From Pyrodictiaceae archaeon (GTDB taxonomy: Archaea > Thermoproteota > Thermoprotei_A > Sulfolobales > Pyrodictiaceae), in NCBI GenBank assembly GCA_027033675.1, contig JALVKZ010000131.1, positions 1-12,838 on the forward strand: 12,838 nt of DNA, written 5' to 3'. A program made the translations under genes and the position numbers. This document shows positions 5,512 to 11,633 of this stretch, piece by piece; the first letter of the stretch is position 1; the number at the start of each line of letters is the position of its first letter. The notes beneath the pieces were generated by a model. The model saw nothing but the letters and a program-made list of their open reading frames with translations, was not told the DNA's origin and ran no database searches.

Positions 5512-6879
5512 TTGGTTGAGCCCAGCGGGTTCGTTGACCGTGGGCACGAGTTATCGCTTCTCGAGGAGCTGTGGCGTAGCAGGGAGCCCGGGTTAGTCAT
5601 AGTTTATGGCCGTAGGCGTGTCGGTAAGACGAGGCTCCTGCTCGAGTGGGGGAGGGGGAAGAGGCTTGTCTATTACCAAGCTAGTCTATGGGGGCATGAG
5701 CAGAACCTCCAGGGGCTAGTCGAGGCTGTTGTCGAGCAGCTTAGCCTCGAGGAGCTCAAGGAGTTTAGGCCCGGTAATCTGAGGGCATTGCTGCGCCTAC
5801 TAGCCAGGCTAGTGGGCAGAGAGAGACTGGTACTCGTTATCGACGAGTTTAGCTACTGGCTGCGTGTTGCTGAGCCAGTGCTATCTGATATACAGTGGTT
5901 TGTTGACCACGTCCTCCCCTCTACTCGGATGGTGCTCGTGTTATCGGGGAGCATTATCGGGCTCATGGAGCGAAGCGTGGCCGGGGCGGGGGCACCACTC
6001 TATGGAAGGGCCCGGCTGAGGATTAGGCTAGACGAGCTACCGCCGTGGTGCCTACCCTTCTTCGCACCAGGGTACGGCGCGGAGCAACTGGTTGAGCTGT
6101 ACTCGTTGCTCGGCGGTATCCCCCACTACCTCCGCTTGGTTGATGACTCCCTGGAGCCCCTGGAGGCCTGGCTAAGACTATTCGGCCCTGGGGGCGTGTT
6201 GCAGGACGAGCCCTTGTTCATAATGAGGGAGGAGTTCCGCGACCCCCACCCCTATCTCTCACTAGCCCGGGGCCTCGCGCCAGGCCCGACTAGCCTAGGC
6301 AAGGCCGCTAGCGCTGCCGGAATGCCGACGAGCCACGCCTCTAGGTACATGTACGCGCTCGTCAGCCTCGGCTTCGTCGAGGAGGTGCCGCTGCTCTTCT
6401 ACAAGCGTAGGCGCCTCTACCGCCTAAGGGACAAGGCTCTCCGCTCCTGGCTATACCTGCTAGAGCCCCTGCTCGTCCCAGGGCCTAGGTCGATGCAGAG
6501 GCTAAGGGATAGGTTCACCCACGTAGTCGCTACCACGTGGGAGGAGCTTGCCGAGAAGCACTCAACAACTGTGCTCGCCCCCGGCCAGGGAATCGAGCCA
6601 GCTATGGCTGGGAAGCTGCTCTCGCGAGGAGAAGAGATCGACTGGGTGATAATAGATAACGATGGGAAGCGGGTGCTAGGCGTTGAGGCCAAGTGGAGCG
6701 GCCTGGGCCCCCGTGACGCGGAGATAATAGTGGAGGAGACGAGGAGGAAGATAACGGCACTGCTGCCCGCTAGGCTCCGAGACTACCGCATCGACGTAGC
6801 TATCTATGCTAGGAGCTGCGAGGGCTGCGACAACGTTGTTACGCCGAGGGATCTGCCCTGGAAAACAATGTGCAAATAG
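5512..6879 (+). CDS. Archaeal ATPase_2 (STAND-like) with C-terminal DUF234 nuclease-like domain
   Basis: This 455-residue protein belongs to the large archaeal ATPase family (COG1672; PF01637 plus PF03008/DUF234). The N-terminus F7VDRGHEL leads to Walker A GRRRVGKT (33-40) and Walker B LVLVIDEF (106-113), then STRMVLVLSGS (sensor strand) and a winged-helix-like region (LGKAASAAGMPTSHASRYMY). The C-terminal DUF234 domain carries EEID (374-377) and VEAKW (391-395), the E-D...E-x-K arrangement of PD-(D/E)XK nucleases. The length is normal for the family. Copies are numerous and often mobile in archaeal genomes; functions are mostly unknown, with links to genome plasticity and defence suggested. 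It appears intact and GC-rich like its neighbours, so there is no sign of recent acquisition. The TTG start has only weak Shine-Dalgarno support. It converges on the MetE-like gene with 21 bases between stops. Confidence 0.85.
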   Translation: MVEPSGFVDRGHELSLLEELWRSREPGLVIVYGRRRVGKTRLLLEWGRGKRLVYYQASLWGHEQNLQGLVEAVVEQLSLEELKEFRPGNLRALLRLLARLVGRERLVLVIDEFSYWLRVAEPVLSDIQWFVDHVLPSTRMVLVLSGSIIGLMERSVAGAGAPLYGRARLRIRLDELPPWCLPFFAPGYGAEQLVELYSLLGGIPHYLRLVDDSLEPLEAWLRLFGPGGVLQDEPLFIMREEFRDPHPYLSLARGLAPGPTSLGKAASAAGMPTSHASRYMYALVSLGFVEEVPLLFYKRRRLYRLRDKALRSWLYLLEPLLVPGPRSMQRLRDRFTHVVATTWEELAEKHSTTVLAPGQGIEPAMAGKLLSRGEEIDWVIIDNDGKRVLGVEAKWSGLGPRDAEIIVEETRRKITALLPARLRDYRIDVAIYARSCEGCDNVVTPRDLPWKTMCK

Positions 6880-6900
6880 AGAGGATACCGAGGGAGAGGC

Positions 6901-7881
6901 TCACTGCTCCCCAGCTACCACGTCGCGGTGATTTGCTAGTATTCTTAGCTTCCGGAGGGCCTCTGTGAACGGTATTAGGTCTAGTGGGGCACTCGTAGTA
7001 AGCGCTATCCTTGACTCCTTACAGGCCTCGCTGGCCTCTCTTAGTGCTTGCCTGGTTCGCTCCACAGGGTCAGGGTAGATGCTCCTAGCATTGATTACTC
7101 CGAGGCCTATTCCCCCGGGACATGCCTTTCTCAAGGCCTCTACTGCCTTGCTGGGTGCATCAGCGTAGCTTATCGCCACGTAGTCCGCCTTAACCCCTGC
7201 TAGCTCCTCCATTGCCTCAGGGCTCGGCGGGTGATAATAGACCGAGAGTATCTTCTCGCCCCCGGTGTTGGCGAAGTACTTGTTAAACAGCTCCCTAACC
7301 AGGGCAGCGTGCTCCCTAGTCGCGTCCGGGTCTCCTAGCCAGGGCTCAGCAACCTCGAACCCAGCAGCACCAGCCTCAACAGCGCGGCGAGCCTCCTCTC
7401 CAAGAATCCTTGCAACCTCCTCGACAACGTCCTCGAAGCGGAGCCCACCGAGATCAGAGAGCATAGTGAACGTCACAGGCCCGGGAACCAGGACCTTGAA
7501 TCCATGGCCCTTGGGGAGCCTCGCTGAATACAGCTTGGCGCGGCCAGGGAGAACCCATCTAGCAGGGTCTGGCTTGTCGCGGAACACTGGTACACGGTAG
7601 AAGAAGTTGTTGTCAAAGAACCTCTGCAGCCCAGCTATCGCCACGTTCCTCCACGCCTCGGCGAAGGGGCGGAGCAAGTCATGCCACGAGAGAACAGGGT
7701 CGCTGACGAGCCTGTAGCCAAGCCCAACCTGTGCACCAATAACCAACAACTCCTCCATGAACATCGTCCGCTCAGCCTCCAAGACCGGCAACACGCCATT
7801 ATCTAGGTCGCGCATAGCATGCCTAGCATTATCGCTGCGAGGAAACCCTCCCAGCACAAAAGCCTCAACCAAGACCCCCAA
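6901..7881 (-). CDS. MetE-like TIM-barrel protein, N-domain type without zinc ligands
   Basis: This 326-residue protein is related to cobalamin-independent methionine synthase (MetE). Family features are GGFPRSDNARHAMRDLDNG near the N-terminus (11-29), VPGPVTFTML (the GPvT barrel motif, mid-protein), AGAAGFEVAEPWL, GLGVINARSIYPDP and LTTSAPLDLIPFTEALRKL. The catalytic zinc ligands of MetE (His-x-Cys, Glu, Cys) are not seen: the HxC position reads VYYHPP and the last Cys region reads TTSAPL. It therefore resembles the N-terminal or accessory half that many archaea encode separately, and it would need a partner for methyl transfer to homocysteine. No partner gene is adjacent here. Several TTG starts are possible (7881, 7872); a GGGGGA run lies just upstream. 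A TATA-like box at about 7932-7941 fits either. Confidence 0.7.
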   Translation of the reverse strand: MGVLVEAFVLGGFPRSDNARHAMRDLDNGVLPVLEAERTMFMEELLVIGAQVGLGYRLVSDPVLSWHDLLRPFAEAWRNVAIAGLQRFFDNNFFYRVPVFRDKPDPARWVLPGRAKLYSARLPKGHGFKVLVPGPVTFTMLSDLGGLRFEDVVEEVARILGEEARRAVEAGAAGFEVAEPWLGDPDATREHAALVRELFNKYFANTGGEKILSVYYHPPSPEAMEELAGVKADYVAISYADAPSKAVEALRKACPGGIGLGVINARSIYPDPVERTRQALREASEACKESRIALTTSAPLDLIPFTEALRKLRILANHRDVVAGEQ

Positions 7882-7916
7882 TCCCCCAAGCCAAGAGAAC
7901 CACTCGCTACGAGACT

Positions 7917-7943
7917 GGGGAGTCCCCTAAGCAATAAAAGCAC
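7917..7943 (-). promoter_or_regulatory. Promoter and palindrome upstream of the MetE-like gene
   Basis: The minus strand reads GTGCTTTTATTGC at 7943-7931, a TATA-like element about 50 bases before the start. It is followed at 7927-7917 by GGGGACTCCCC, a perfect 11-base palindrome located near the expected transcription start. The palindrome may be an operator. The TATA-like element lies in the tail of the ATPase remnant described next. Confidence 0.35.
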
Positions 7944-8103
7944 TTCCAGCAACACCGTGTGCCGAGTAGACCGAGAACACTACTGGATATAGGAACCTGG
8001 AATCCATATCGCTGGGTTCATGACGCGGAGTCAGGGCGGATACATGTTTTTCGCTTCCACGAGGAGGCGCATAAACCACATATAGAATACGTCCTTGAAA
8101 CAT
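7927..8103 (-). pseudogene. Remnant of an OLD-type ATPase gene (RGSEKH motif)
   Basis: Reading from ATG 8103 gives 58 codons to TAG, beginning MFQGRILYVVYAPPRGSEKH. The segment YVVYAPPRGSEKHVSALTP matches YLLIMHASRGSEKHSIASLV (residues 62-81) of the intact ATPase at 9291-10412, including six identical residues in a row. The DNA also shares TCGCTTCCACGAG. No P-loop or Walker B is present, so only a fragment just after the P-loop region survives, and the tail (SVYSAHGVAGSAF) looks degenerate. It is GC-richer than the intact gene, so it is probably not a recent duplicate of it but a decayed relative. A real small protein is possible but less likely. Confidence 0.5.
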
Positions 8104-8392
8104 GTTTATTAATGAAAAAGCGTTGAGGCAGGAAGCAGCCCTCATTCTCTTATCACTTATAGTGCTCGAGACCGCGACTATAACAGGCACAGCGCTAGGC
8201 CAGCGAGCTACTAGCCCGCCTCTCCGACTATGTAGGCCAGTACTAGTTGACCTAGCACCGCTCGGGCTAAGCCCTTGGAGGGCTCAAGCATACCTGGTTT
8301 ACGGTGACTTCCTGGTACCATTGCCTTCGTTCCCTGCCCCTAACGGGGCAGCACCGTATATGGGCCGCTTATGCCCATTAAGTTCTCGGTAA
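8102..8392 (+). CDS. Short secreted-protein-like ORF, probably truncated
   Basis: The 96 codons from ATG 8102 begin with a signal-peptide-like segment (KALRQEAALILLSLIVLETA, a positive end then a hydrophobic core, residues 6-25) followed by TALGQRA and a proline-rich region (VDLAPLGLSPWRAQAYLVYG). The frame ends at TAA 8390-8392. A neighbouring frame continues with protein-like sequence (YGPLMPIKFSVNPSLVDHVR) to a stop near 8440, so a frameshift or decay is possible. It stops about 100 bases before the AT-rich island, which may have truncated it. A TATA-like ATATAGAATA lies only about 15 bases upstream. Its ATG and that of the minus-strand remnant share the palindrome CATG (8101-8104). No family is recognised. 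Confidence 0.35.
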   Translation: MFINEKALRQEAALILLSLIVLETATITGTALGQRATSPPLRLCRPVLVDLAPLGLSPWRAQAYLVYGDFLVPLPSFPAPNGAAPYMGRLCPLSSR

Positions 8393-8484
8393 ACCCCTCG
8401 CTTGTAGACCATGTACGTGGACACATCACGGCAAAATAGGCGGCAAATGAGAACACAAGTGCTTTAGACAGAGCCACTAAACAT

Positions 8485-8518
8485 TGCATTTTATAATTTA
8501 GTAAAAATAAAAAATGCA
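8485..8518 (-). terminator. Inverted repeat and T-tract after the TOPRIM gene
   Basis: TGCATTTT (8485-8492) and AAAATGCA (8511-8518) form a perfect 8-base inverted repeat. On the minus strand the region contains TTTTTTATTTTTA (8514-8502), a strong T-rich archaeal termination signal, 50-80 bases after the TOPRIM stop. TTCATACAT is repeated in tandem at 8542-8559 between the stop and this element. Confidence 0.5.
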
Positions 8519-8565
8519 TAATATAACACATTTTAATTTAATTCATACATTTCATACATAATTAT

Positions 8566-9258
8566 TTATTCCTCTACATCATATGTTATACTTCTTATAA
8601 GTTGCTGGTATCTTCTTGCTATATCTGTACTAGCTACATCGAGCCTATCTAGAACCGCCTTAACATCTATACCGCAGTGATGCTCTACCGGGGTAAATAC
8701 TAGGGTTCCACCTCCTCTAGTACAAGCTGCCATAAAAAGAATAGGTTCATATTTTACGTAATCGTTAATGCATCTGCTATTAGGACACGCTTTACACGCC
8801 TGCGGCGCTCCCGGAGGATTATAGCCATATCTTTCACTTAGCATCTCTCTTATTATATCCTCCGCAGTACCTTGACAAGGATTATTATTGCACCAGAAAG
8901 TTATATAATTACTTTTTCTAATTATTTCCGAGTTTTCAATTAGTTCAATTTCTATCCTGAGAAGAGGCGGATAAGTATTATTCGTTACCTCATAATGAGA
9001 GAGTCTTAAACCTCGTTTTCTTGTATAACGTCTTAACATATTTTCGATATCATTTATACGATTATAAATATTATCATCAGCATCTATTATACCTAGGATT
9101 CTTTTTGAAGATTTTGCTAGGCCTACTAGTTGCTTTATAACACCAGTCCATCCTCCAGCAACTTCAGTCTTAGCTTCTATATTCGATTTATTGGCTAACC
9201 ACTCTGCTAAAGCGGCATCAAGGCAACCCTCAACAAGTATATAAATTTTTTCTACCAT
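8566..9258 (-). CDS. Stand-alone TOPRIM-domain protein, putative nuclease effector of an OLD/PARIS-like system
   Basis: This 230-residue protein has an N-terminal TOPRIM fold: IYILVEGCLDAALAEWLA (5-22) with the catalytic-type E10, then RILGIIDADDN (53-63) with D59-x-D61. This arrangement matches small archaeal TOPRIM proteins (DUF3226-like) and the nuclease half of OLD-family systems. The C-terminal half carries a cysteine set, C123-x4-C128, C155-x2-C158-x4-C163, with C179 and C195, which could bind zinc and is not part of a basic TOPRIM. ATG 9258 is preceded by GGTG 7 bases upstream (9266-9269). It starts 32 bases after the ATPase stop on the same strand and shares its AT-rich codon use, so the two are almost certainly one operon. 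By analogy with AriB of PARIS it may be held by the ATPase and released to cut nucleic acid; the target is unknown. Confidence 0.75.
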   Translation of the reverse strand: MVEKIYILVEGCLDAALAEWLANKSNIEAKTEVAGGWTGVIKQLVGLAKSSKRILGIIDADDNIYNRINDIENMLRRYTRKRGLRLSHYEVTNNTYPPLLRIEIELIENSEIIRKSNYITFWCNNNPCQGTAEDIIREMLSERYGYNPPGAPQACKACPNSRCINDYVKYEPILFMAACTRGGGTLVFTPVEHHCGIDVKAVLDRLDVASTDIARRYQQLIRSITYDVEE

Positions 9259-9290
9259 TTTGACGCACCGGAGAAAGATCTTTTAATCTA

Positions 9291-10412
9291 TTAGAGAAGT
9301 GTATAGCTTAGTCTAACATCCTTAGTACCTGCTATATGACTTAATGCTTCACAACCTAATAGTCGAAGCGACTTAAGTTTATTATCGTCTCGATCTAATA
9401 TAATCAAACTTAAGAGTTCATCTAGCTCTTCTTCTCGGTCCCGGTCCTTACATATATTATGTACTTCTCTTAATAAGCGCGCTGGACTTCTCCAGATTGA
9501 TTTATTATGTGTTATTAGTGCCGCCGCGAGCATCCGAGCTGCTTCAAGGCTTTGAGTTGTGACTATAAATTGCTTCTTTTTGTTTCTTATCGCCTCAGCT
9601 GTTTTTGTAGCAATAATTTCAAGTAATTCAGGATGCATAGCTGATTCAATTTCATCAACAAGCATGATATCTGCAAAGTTAAGTTCTAATAAATATTGCA
9701 TGGCACGTTGTAAACCACGACCAACACTGTAGAAAATAACCATTTTTGATTTTTTCTGATTACTATTTTCAACAATATATGCAGCTAATTGATCCCAATC
9801 ATCGCTGGCGATATCTACCTTGAACTTTTTCCCAGCTAGCTCGAGGCTAAGTGCCTCTAAGCCCCCTTGTTCTAGCTTTAACTTACCTACAAGCTTATCG
9901 AAAAAGTTATACGGCATTATACCCGAAGTCAACACACCCATGCCGAATTCCTGATTAAAACAATCTTTTCCATTGGCATTTATGCCGATACCAGTAGGCG
10001 TTAACGTATAGGTTAAGTAGCATTTTCGTCTTGTTGCTTTCAATTTTACATCAACAACAGTAATTATTTGAGGACCATGAGACTCTTGACGTGACTCTTT
10101 TGTTATATTTGTACAAGCTTTCTCATTACCTATATTTATACAAGTATTTGCCTGTATGTTCTTCGAAGGCACAAGTGAAGCTATAGAGTGCTTCTCGCTT
10201 CCACGAGAAGCATGCATAATCAATAGATAGTAATTAGTAAACTTTATATCAGTATAGTTTAGAACTAAATTCATTGCTATAGCTTCTAGAAGACTAGTCT
10301 TACCAGAGGTATTAGGACCAACTATGATATTAAGCGCTGCGCCAAGCTCTATATTAGCGTTGAGACCGCGAAAATTCTCTAAGGATACGCGCTTAAGCAG
10401 ATTAATACTCAA
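9291..10412 (-). CDS. OLD/AAA_15-21-type ABC ATPase, sensor component of a putative defence operon
   Basis: This is a 373-residue SMC/ABC-like ATPase. The N-terminal strand VSLENFRGLNANIEL (9-23) leads to Walker A GPNTSGKTS (32-40). RGSEKH follows at 70-75. SVGRGLQRAMQYLLEL (229-244) is the ABC-signature region, IMLVDEIESAMHPELLE (249-265) is Walker B with catalytic E254 and the D-loop-like AMHPE, and IVTTQSLEA (283-291) is the H-loop region with Gln where His is common. There is no TOPRIM domain in this chain; it is encoded by the next gene, as in PARIS (AriA/AriB) and unlike single-chain OLD or Gabija GajA. The TTG start has a strong GGAGGAG 8 bases upstream. The gene is markedly AT-rich, suggesting horizontal gain. 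ATP-dependent sensing of infection is inferred from the family. Confidence 0.82.
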   Translation of the reverse strand: MSINLLKRVSLENFRGLNANIELGAALNIIVGPNTSGKTSLLEAIAMNLVLNYTDIKFTNYYLLIMHASRGSEKHSIASLVPSKNIQANTCINIGNEKACTNITKESRQESHGPQIITVVDVKLKATRRKCYLTYTLTPTGIGINANGKDCFNQEFGMGVLTSGIMPYNFFDKLVGKLKLEQGGLEALSLELAGKKFKVDIASDDWDQLAAYIVENSNQKKSKMVIFYSVGRGLQRAMQYLLELNFADIMLVDEIESAMHPELLEIIATKTAEAIRNKKKQFIVTTQSLEAARMLAAALITHNKSIWRSPARLLREVHNICKDRDREEELDELLSLIILDRDDNKLKSLRLLGCEALSHIAGTKDVRLSYTLL

Positions 10413-10420
10413 TTCCTATG

Positions 10421-10427
10421 CTCCTCC
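10421..10427 (-). promoter_or_regulatory. Shine-Dalgarno GGAGGAG deciding the ATPase TTG start
   Basis: GGAGGAG on the minus strand lies exactly 8 bases before TTG 10412. It is one of the strongest ribosome-binding sites in the window and settles the unusual start codon. Confidence 0.65.
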
Positions 10428-10483
10428 AAGTCTCTTCTGGCAGTAAGCATTTTAACAATAAAGCTTTAAGTAATGAATCCTAG

Positions 10484-10495
10484 TATAAAAATAAG
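10484..10495 (-). promoter_or_regulatory. TATA-like box for the ATPase/TOPRIM operon
   Basis: The minus strand reads CTTATTTTTATA. A start about 25 bases downstream, near 10460, gives a leader of about 48 bases containing the GGAGGAG site. The surrounding DNA is AT-rich, so alternative TATA-like sequences exist nearby. Confidence 0.45.
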
Positions 10496-10561
10496 TGATA
10501 AAAATTATATTTGCCTATATTATATATTACATCGAAGATATCTAAAATATGTACATAATGA

Positions 10562-10690
10562 TTATACTGCTGCGGCCCAGAGGGGCGTATCCGTCAGATA
10601 TACGTCTATTTTGAACTTTTCCTTTCTATTCTTGATTAACTCATTATAGTGCTCATACGATTCCGATTGTTTTAAATAGTATTGAAACAT
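10562..10690 (-). CDS. Small ORF (42 aa) upstream of the ATPase, or remnant of a longer gene
   Basis: From ATG 10690 the product begins MFQYYLKQSESYEHYNELIK and ends FKIDVYLTDTPLWAAAV at TAA 10562-10564. It is charged, lacks low-complexity runs and reads like real protein: a helix followed by a strand. GGGTG lies about 6 bases before the ATG. The frame stays open upstream to about 10756 (residues such as YGFVSNN), so it may be the C-terminus of a decayed gene. It is on the same strand as the ATPase, 149 bases ahead of it and separated by the ATPase promoter. No family is recognised. It could be a small regulator or antitoxin of the island, or debris. Confidence 0.35.
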   Translation of the reverse strand: MFQYYLKQSESYEHYNELIKNRKEKFKIDVYLTDTPLWAAAV

Positions 10691-10947
10691 ATTGCACACC
10701 CGAACTTCCTGCGTTCTTCTGTTGTTGCTTACAAAGCCATATTGGCCTTTTAATAATCAAATAAATTTATTGGAGATTGGAAAGTTGCTCTCTTACTTGT
10801 CTTTTCCTTGTAGACTGAGTAAAAAAGCTGTGTCGTTTATAATACTTGCGCTAAGTGACGGTGTTTGCTCTGTGAACGGGCTTGTTTACTTGTCTAGGTT
10901 GTCTCTCCTAGTGTTTCACGGCGTTGCTCCGTTGTTTCGGCGCTTGT

Positions 10948-10952
10948 GGAGG
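10948..10952 (+). promoter_or_regulatory. Shine-Dalgarno GGAGG deciding the methyltransferase start
   Basis: GGAGG lies 9 bases before ATG 10962. This favours the 192-residue product over the long N-terminal extension that would run back into the AT-rich island. Confidence 0.55.
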
Positions 10953-10961
10953 CTTGGTGGC

Positions 10962-11540
10962 ATGGTTTTCTTTGTTCCTCGTGGCGTGTTTAACCCGGTT
11001 GTCTCTGTCTCTTCTGTTTTGCTTGTGGAGCTTGTTAGGAGGTATGCCCGGGGCCTTGTTGTTGATATTGGGTGTGGCTCTGGTGTGCTCAGCGTCGCTG
11101 CTGCCAGGCTGCCTAGGGTTAGTCTTGTTCTCGGCGTTGATTCCTCTCTTGCCAGTGTCGCTGTTACCCGTGTCAATGCTCGGCTCAACGAGGTGGAGGA
11201 TAGGGTTCGTTGCTATCCCTCGTGGAGACGCCTCCTAGGAGAGGTTGTTAGCCGTGGTGGCGCCGACACCGTTGTCGTTAACCCACCATATCTTCCCTGC
11301 GACCCCTTGCTCCCGGGCGAGGAGGCATGGTGTGGGGGCAAGGACCTAAGCATCACTCTTAGGCTCCTAGGGCTCAGCCTAGGGCTTCTCCGCAGCAACG
11401 GCGTGCTCTTGGCTAGCCTCTCTAGCCTAAGCGGGCCTGAGATACCAGGCTTTCTACGAAGCAGAGCCAAGTGCTTCGACAAGGTCTCTAAGAGGATTGG
11501 GACCGAGGAGATACTGGCCGTCGCGTGTAGGCCCACGTAG
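10962..11540 (+). CDS. Class I SAM methyltransferase, PrmC/HemK2 (Mtq2)-like
   Basis: This is a methyltransferase of 192 residues from ATG 10962. The N-terminus MVFFVPRGVFNPVVSVSSVL (1-20) is in the place of the substrate-side segment of HemK2-type enzymes. Motif I VVDIGCGSGVLSVAA is at about 33-47, an acidic GVDSSL follows, and the catalytic N107-P-P-Y110 (NPPYLP) defines N5-glutamine or N6-adenine methyltransferases. Size and motifs fit the archaeal PrmC/Mtq2 group, which methylates the GGQ glutamine of release factor aRF1; the substrate is inferred. Upstream starts in the same frame (for example GTG 10911) would add a basic segment with no family support. It is GC-rich like the right flank, and the exchanger gene follows within 100 bases on the same strand. 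Confidence 0.75.
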   Translation: MVFFVPRGVFNPVVSVSSVLLVELVRRYARGLVVDIGCGSGVLSVAAARLPRVSLVLGVDSSLASVAVTRVNARLNEVEDRVRCYPSWRRLLGEVVSRGGADTVVVNPPYLPCDPLLPGEEAWCGGKDLSITLRLLGLSLGLLRSNGVLLASLSSLSGPEIPGFLRSRAKCFDKVSKRIGTEEILAVACRPT

Positions 11541-11573
11541 TAGCCACGGAAGCGCCGCCACGTGGGCTTTGCC

Positions 11574-11583
11574 CTATTTATTC
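11574..11583 (+). promoter_or_regulatory. TATA-like box for the exchanger gene
   Basis: CCTATTTATT lies about 55 bases before TTG 11634, compatible with a transcription start near 11605 and a short leader containing GAGGGG. If real, it argues against initiation at GTG 11562. Confidence 0.3.
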
Positions 11584-11633
11584 CCCCTTACCAGTGCTAT
11601 GTGTCGTCTTTCTCAGAGAGGGGTCTCGGGGCC

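Larger units (their letters stand above)
8480..10860. other. AT-rich island carrying the ATPase/TOPRIM operon
   Basis: From about 8480 to 10860 the composition shifts clearly to A+T, with codons such as ATA, TTA, AAA and AAT, while DNA on both sides is G+C-rich. The shift encloses the ATPase/TOPRIM pair, the 42-codon ORF and their flanks. No integrase, transposase, tRNA or obvious flanking direct repeat was found, so the mode of entry is unknown. Horizontal acquisition is inferred from composition. Edges are approximate. Confidence 0.55.
10413..10961. other. Region between the ATPase gene and the methyltransferase start
   Basis: These 549 bases hold the ATPase leader and promoter (10413-10495), an AT-rich spacer, one 42-codon minus-strand ORF (10562-10690), and, from about 10860, a return to core-type composition. 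A plus-strand frame is open from 10692 into the methyltransferase, but its first half is low-complexity and not protein-like. TTACTTGTCT occurs at 10793-10802 and 10886-10895. Nothing else was recognised. Confidence 0.5.

Noticed and set aside
8340..8531. Minus-strand 63-codon ORF after the TOPRIM gene
   Set aside because: It spans the terminator-like inverted repeat and the composition change, has no ribosome-binding site, and its hydrophobic start is translation of AT-rich sequence.
10793..10895. TTACTTGTCT repeated 93 bases apart as possible attachment sites
   Set aside because: Only 10 bases long, both copies on the same side of the island, and no partner at the other edge.
10692..10961. 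Long N-terminal extension of the methyltransferase
   Set aside because: The first part is leucine-rich low-complexity translation of AT-rich island DNA. GGAGG 9 bases before ATG 10962 and the family start support the shorter protein.
10916..11536. Minus-strand and second-frame ORFs across the methyltransferase gene
   Set aside because: Ser/Thr/Pro-rich or Leu-rich reading without motifs, opposite a gene with clear motif I and NPPY.
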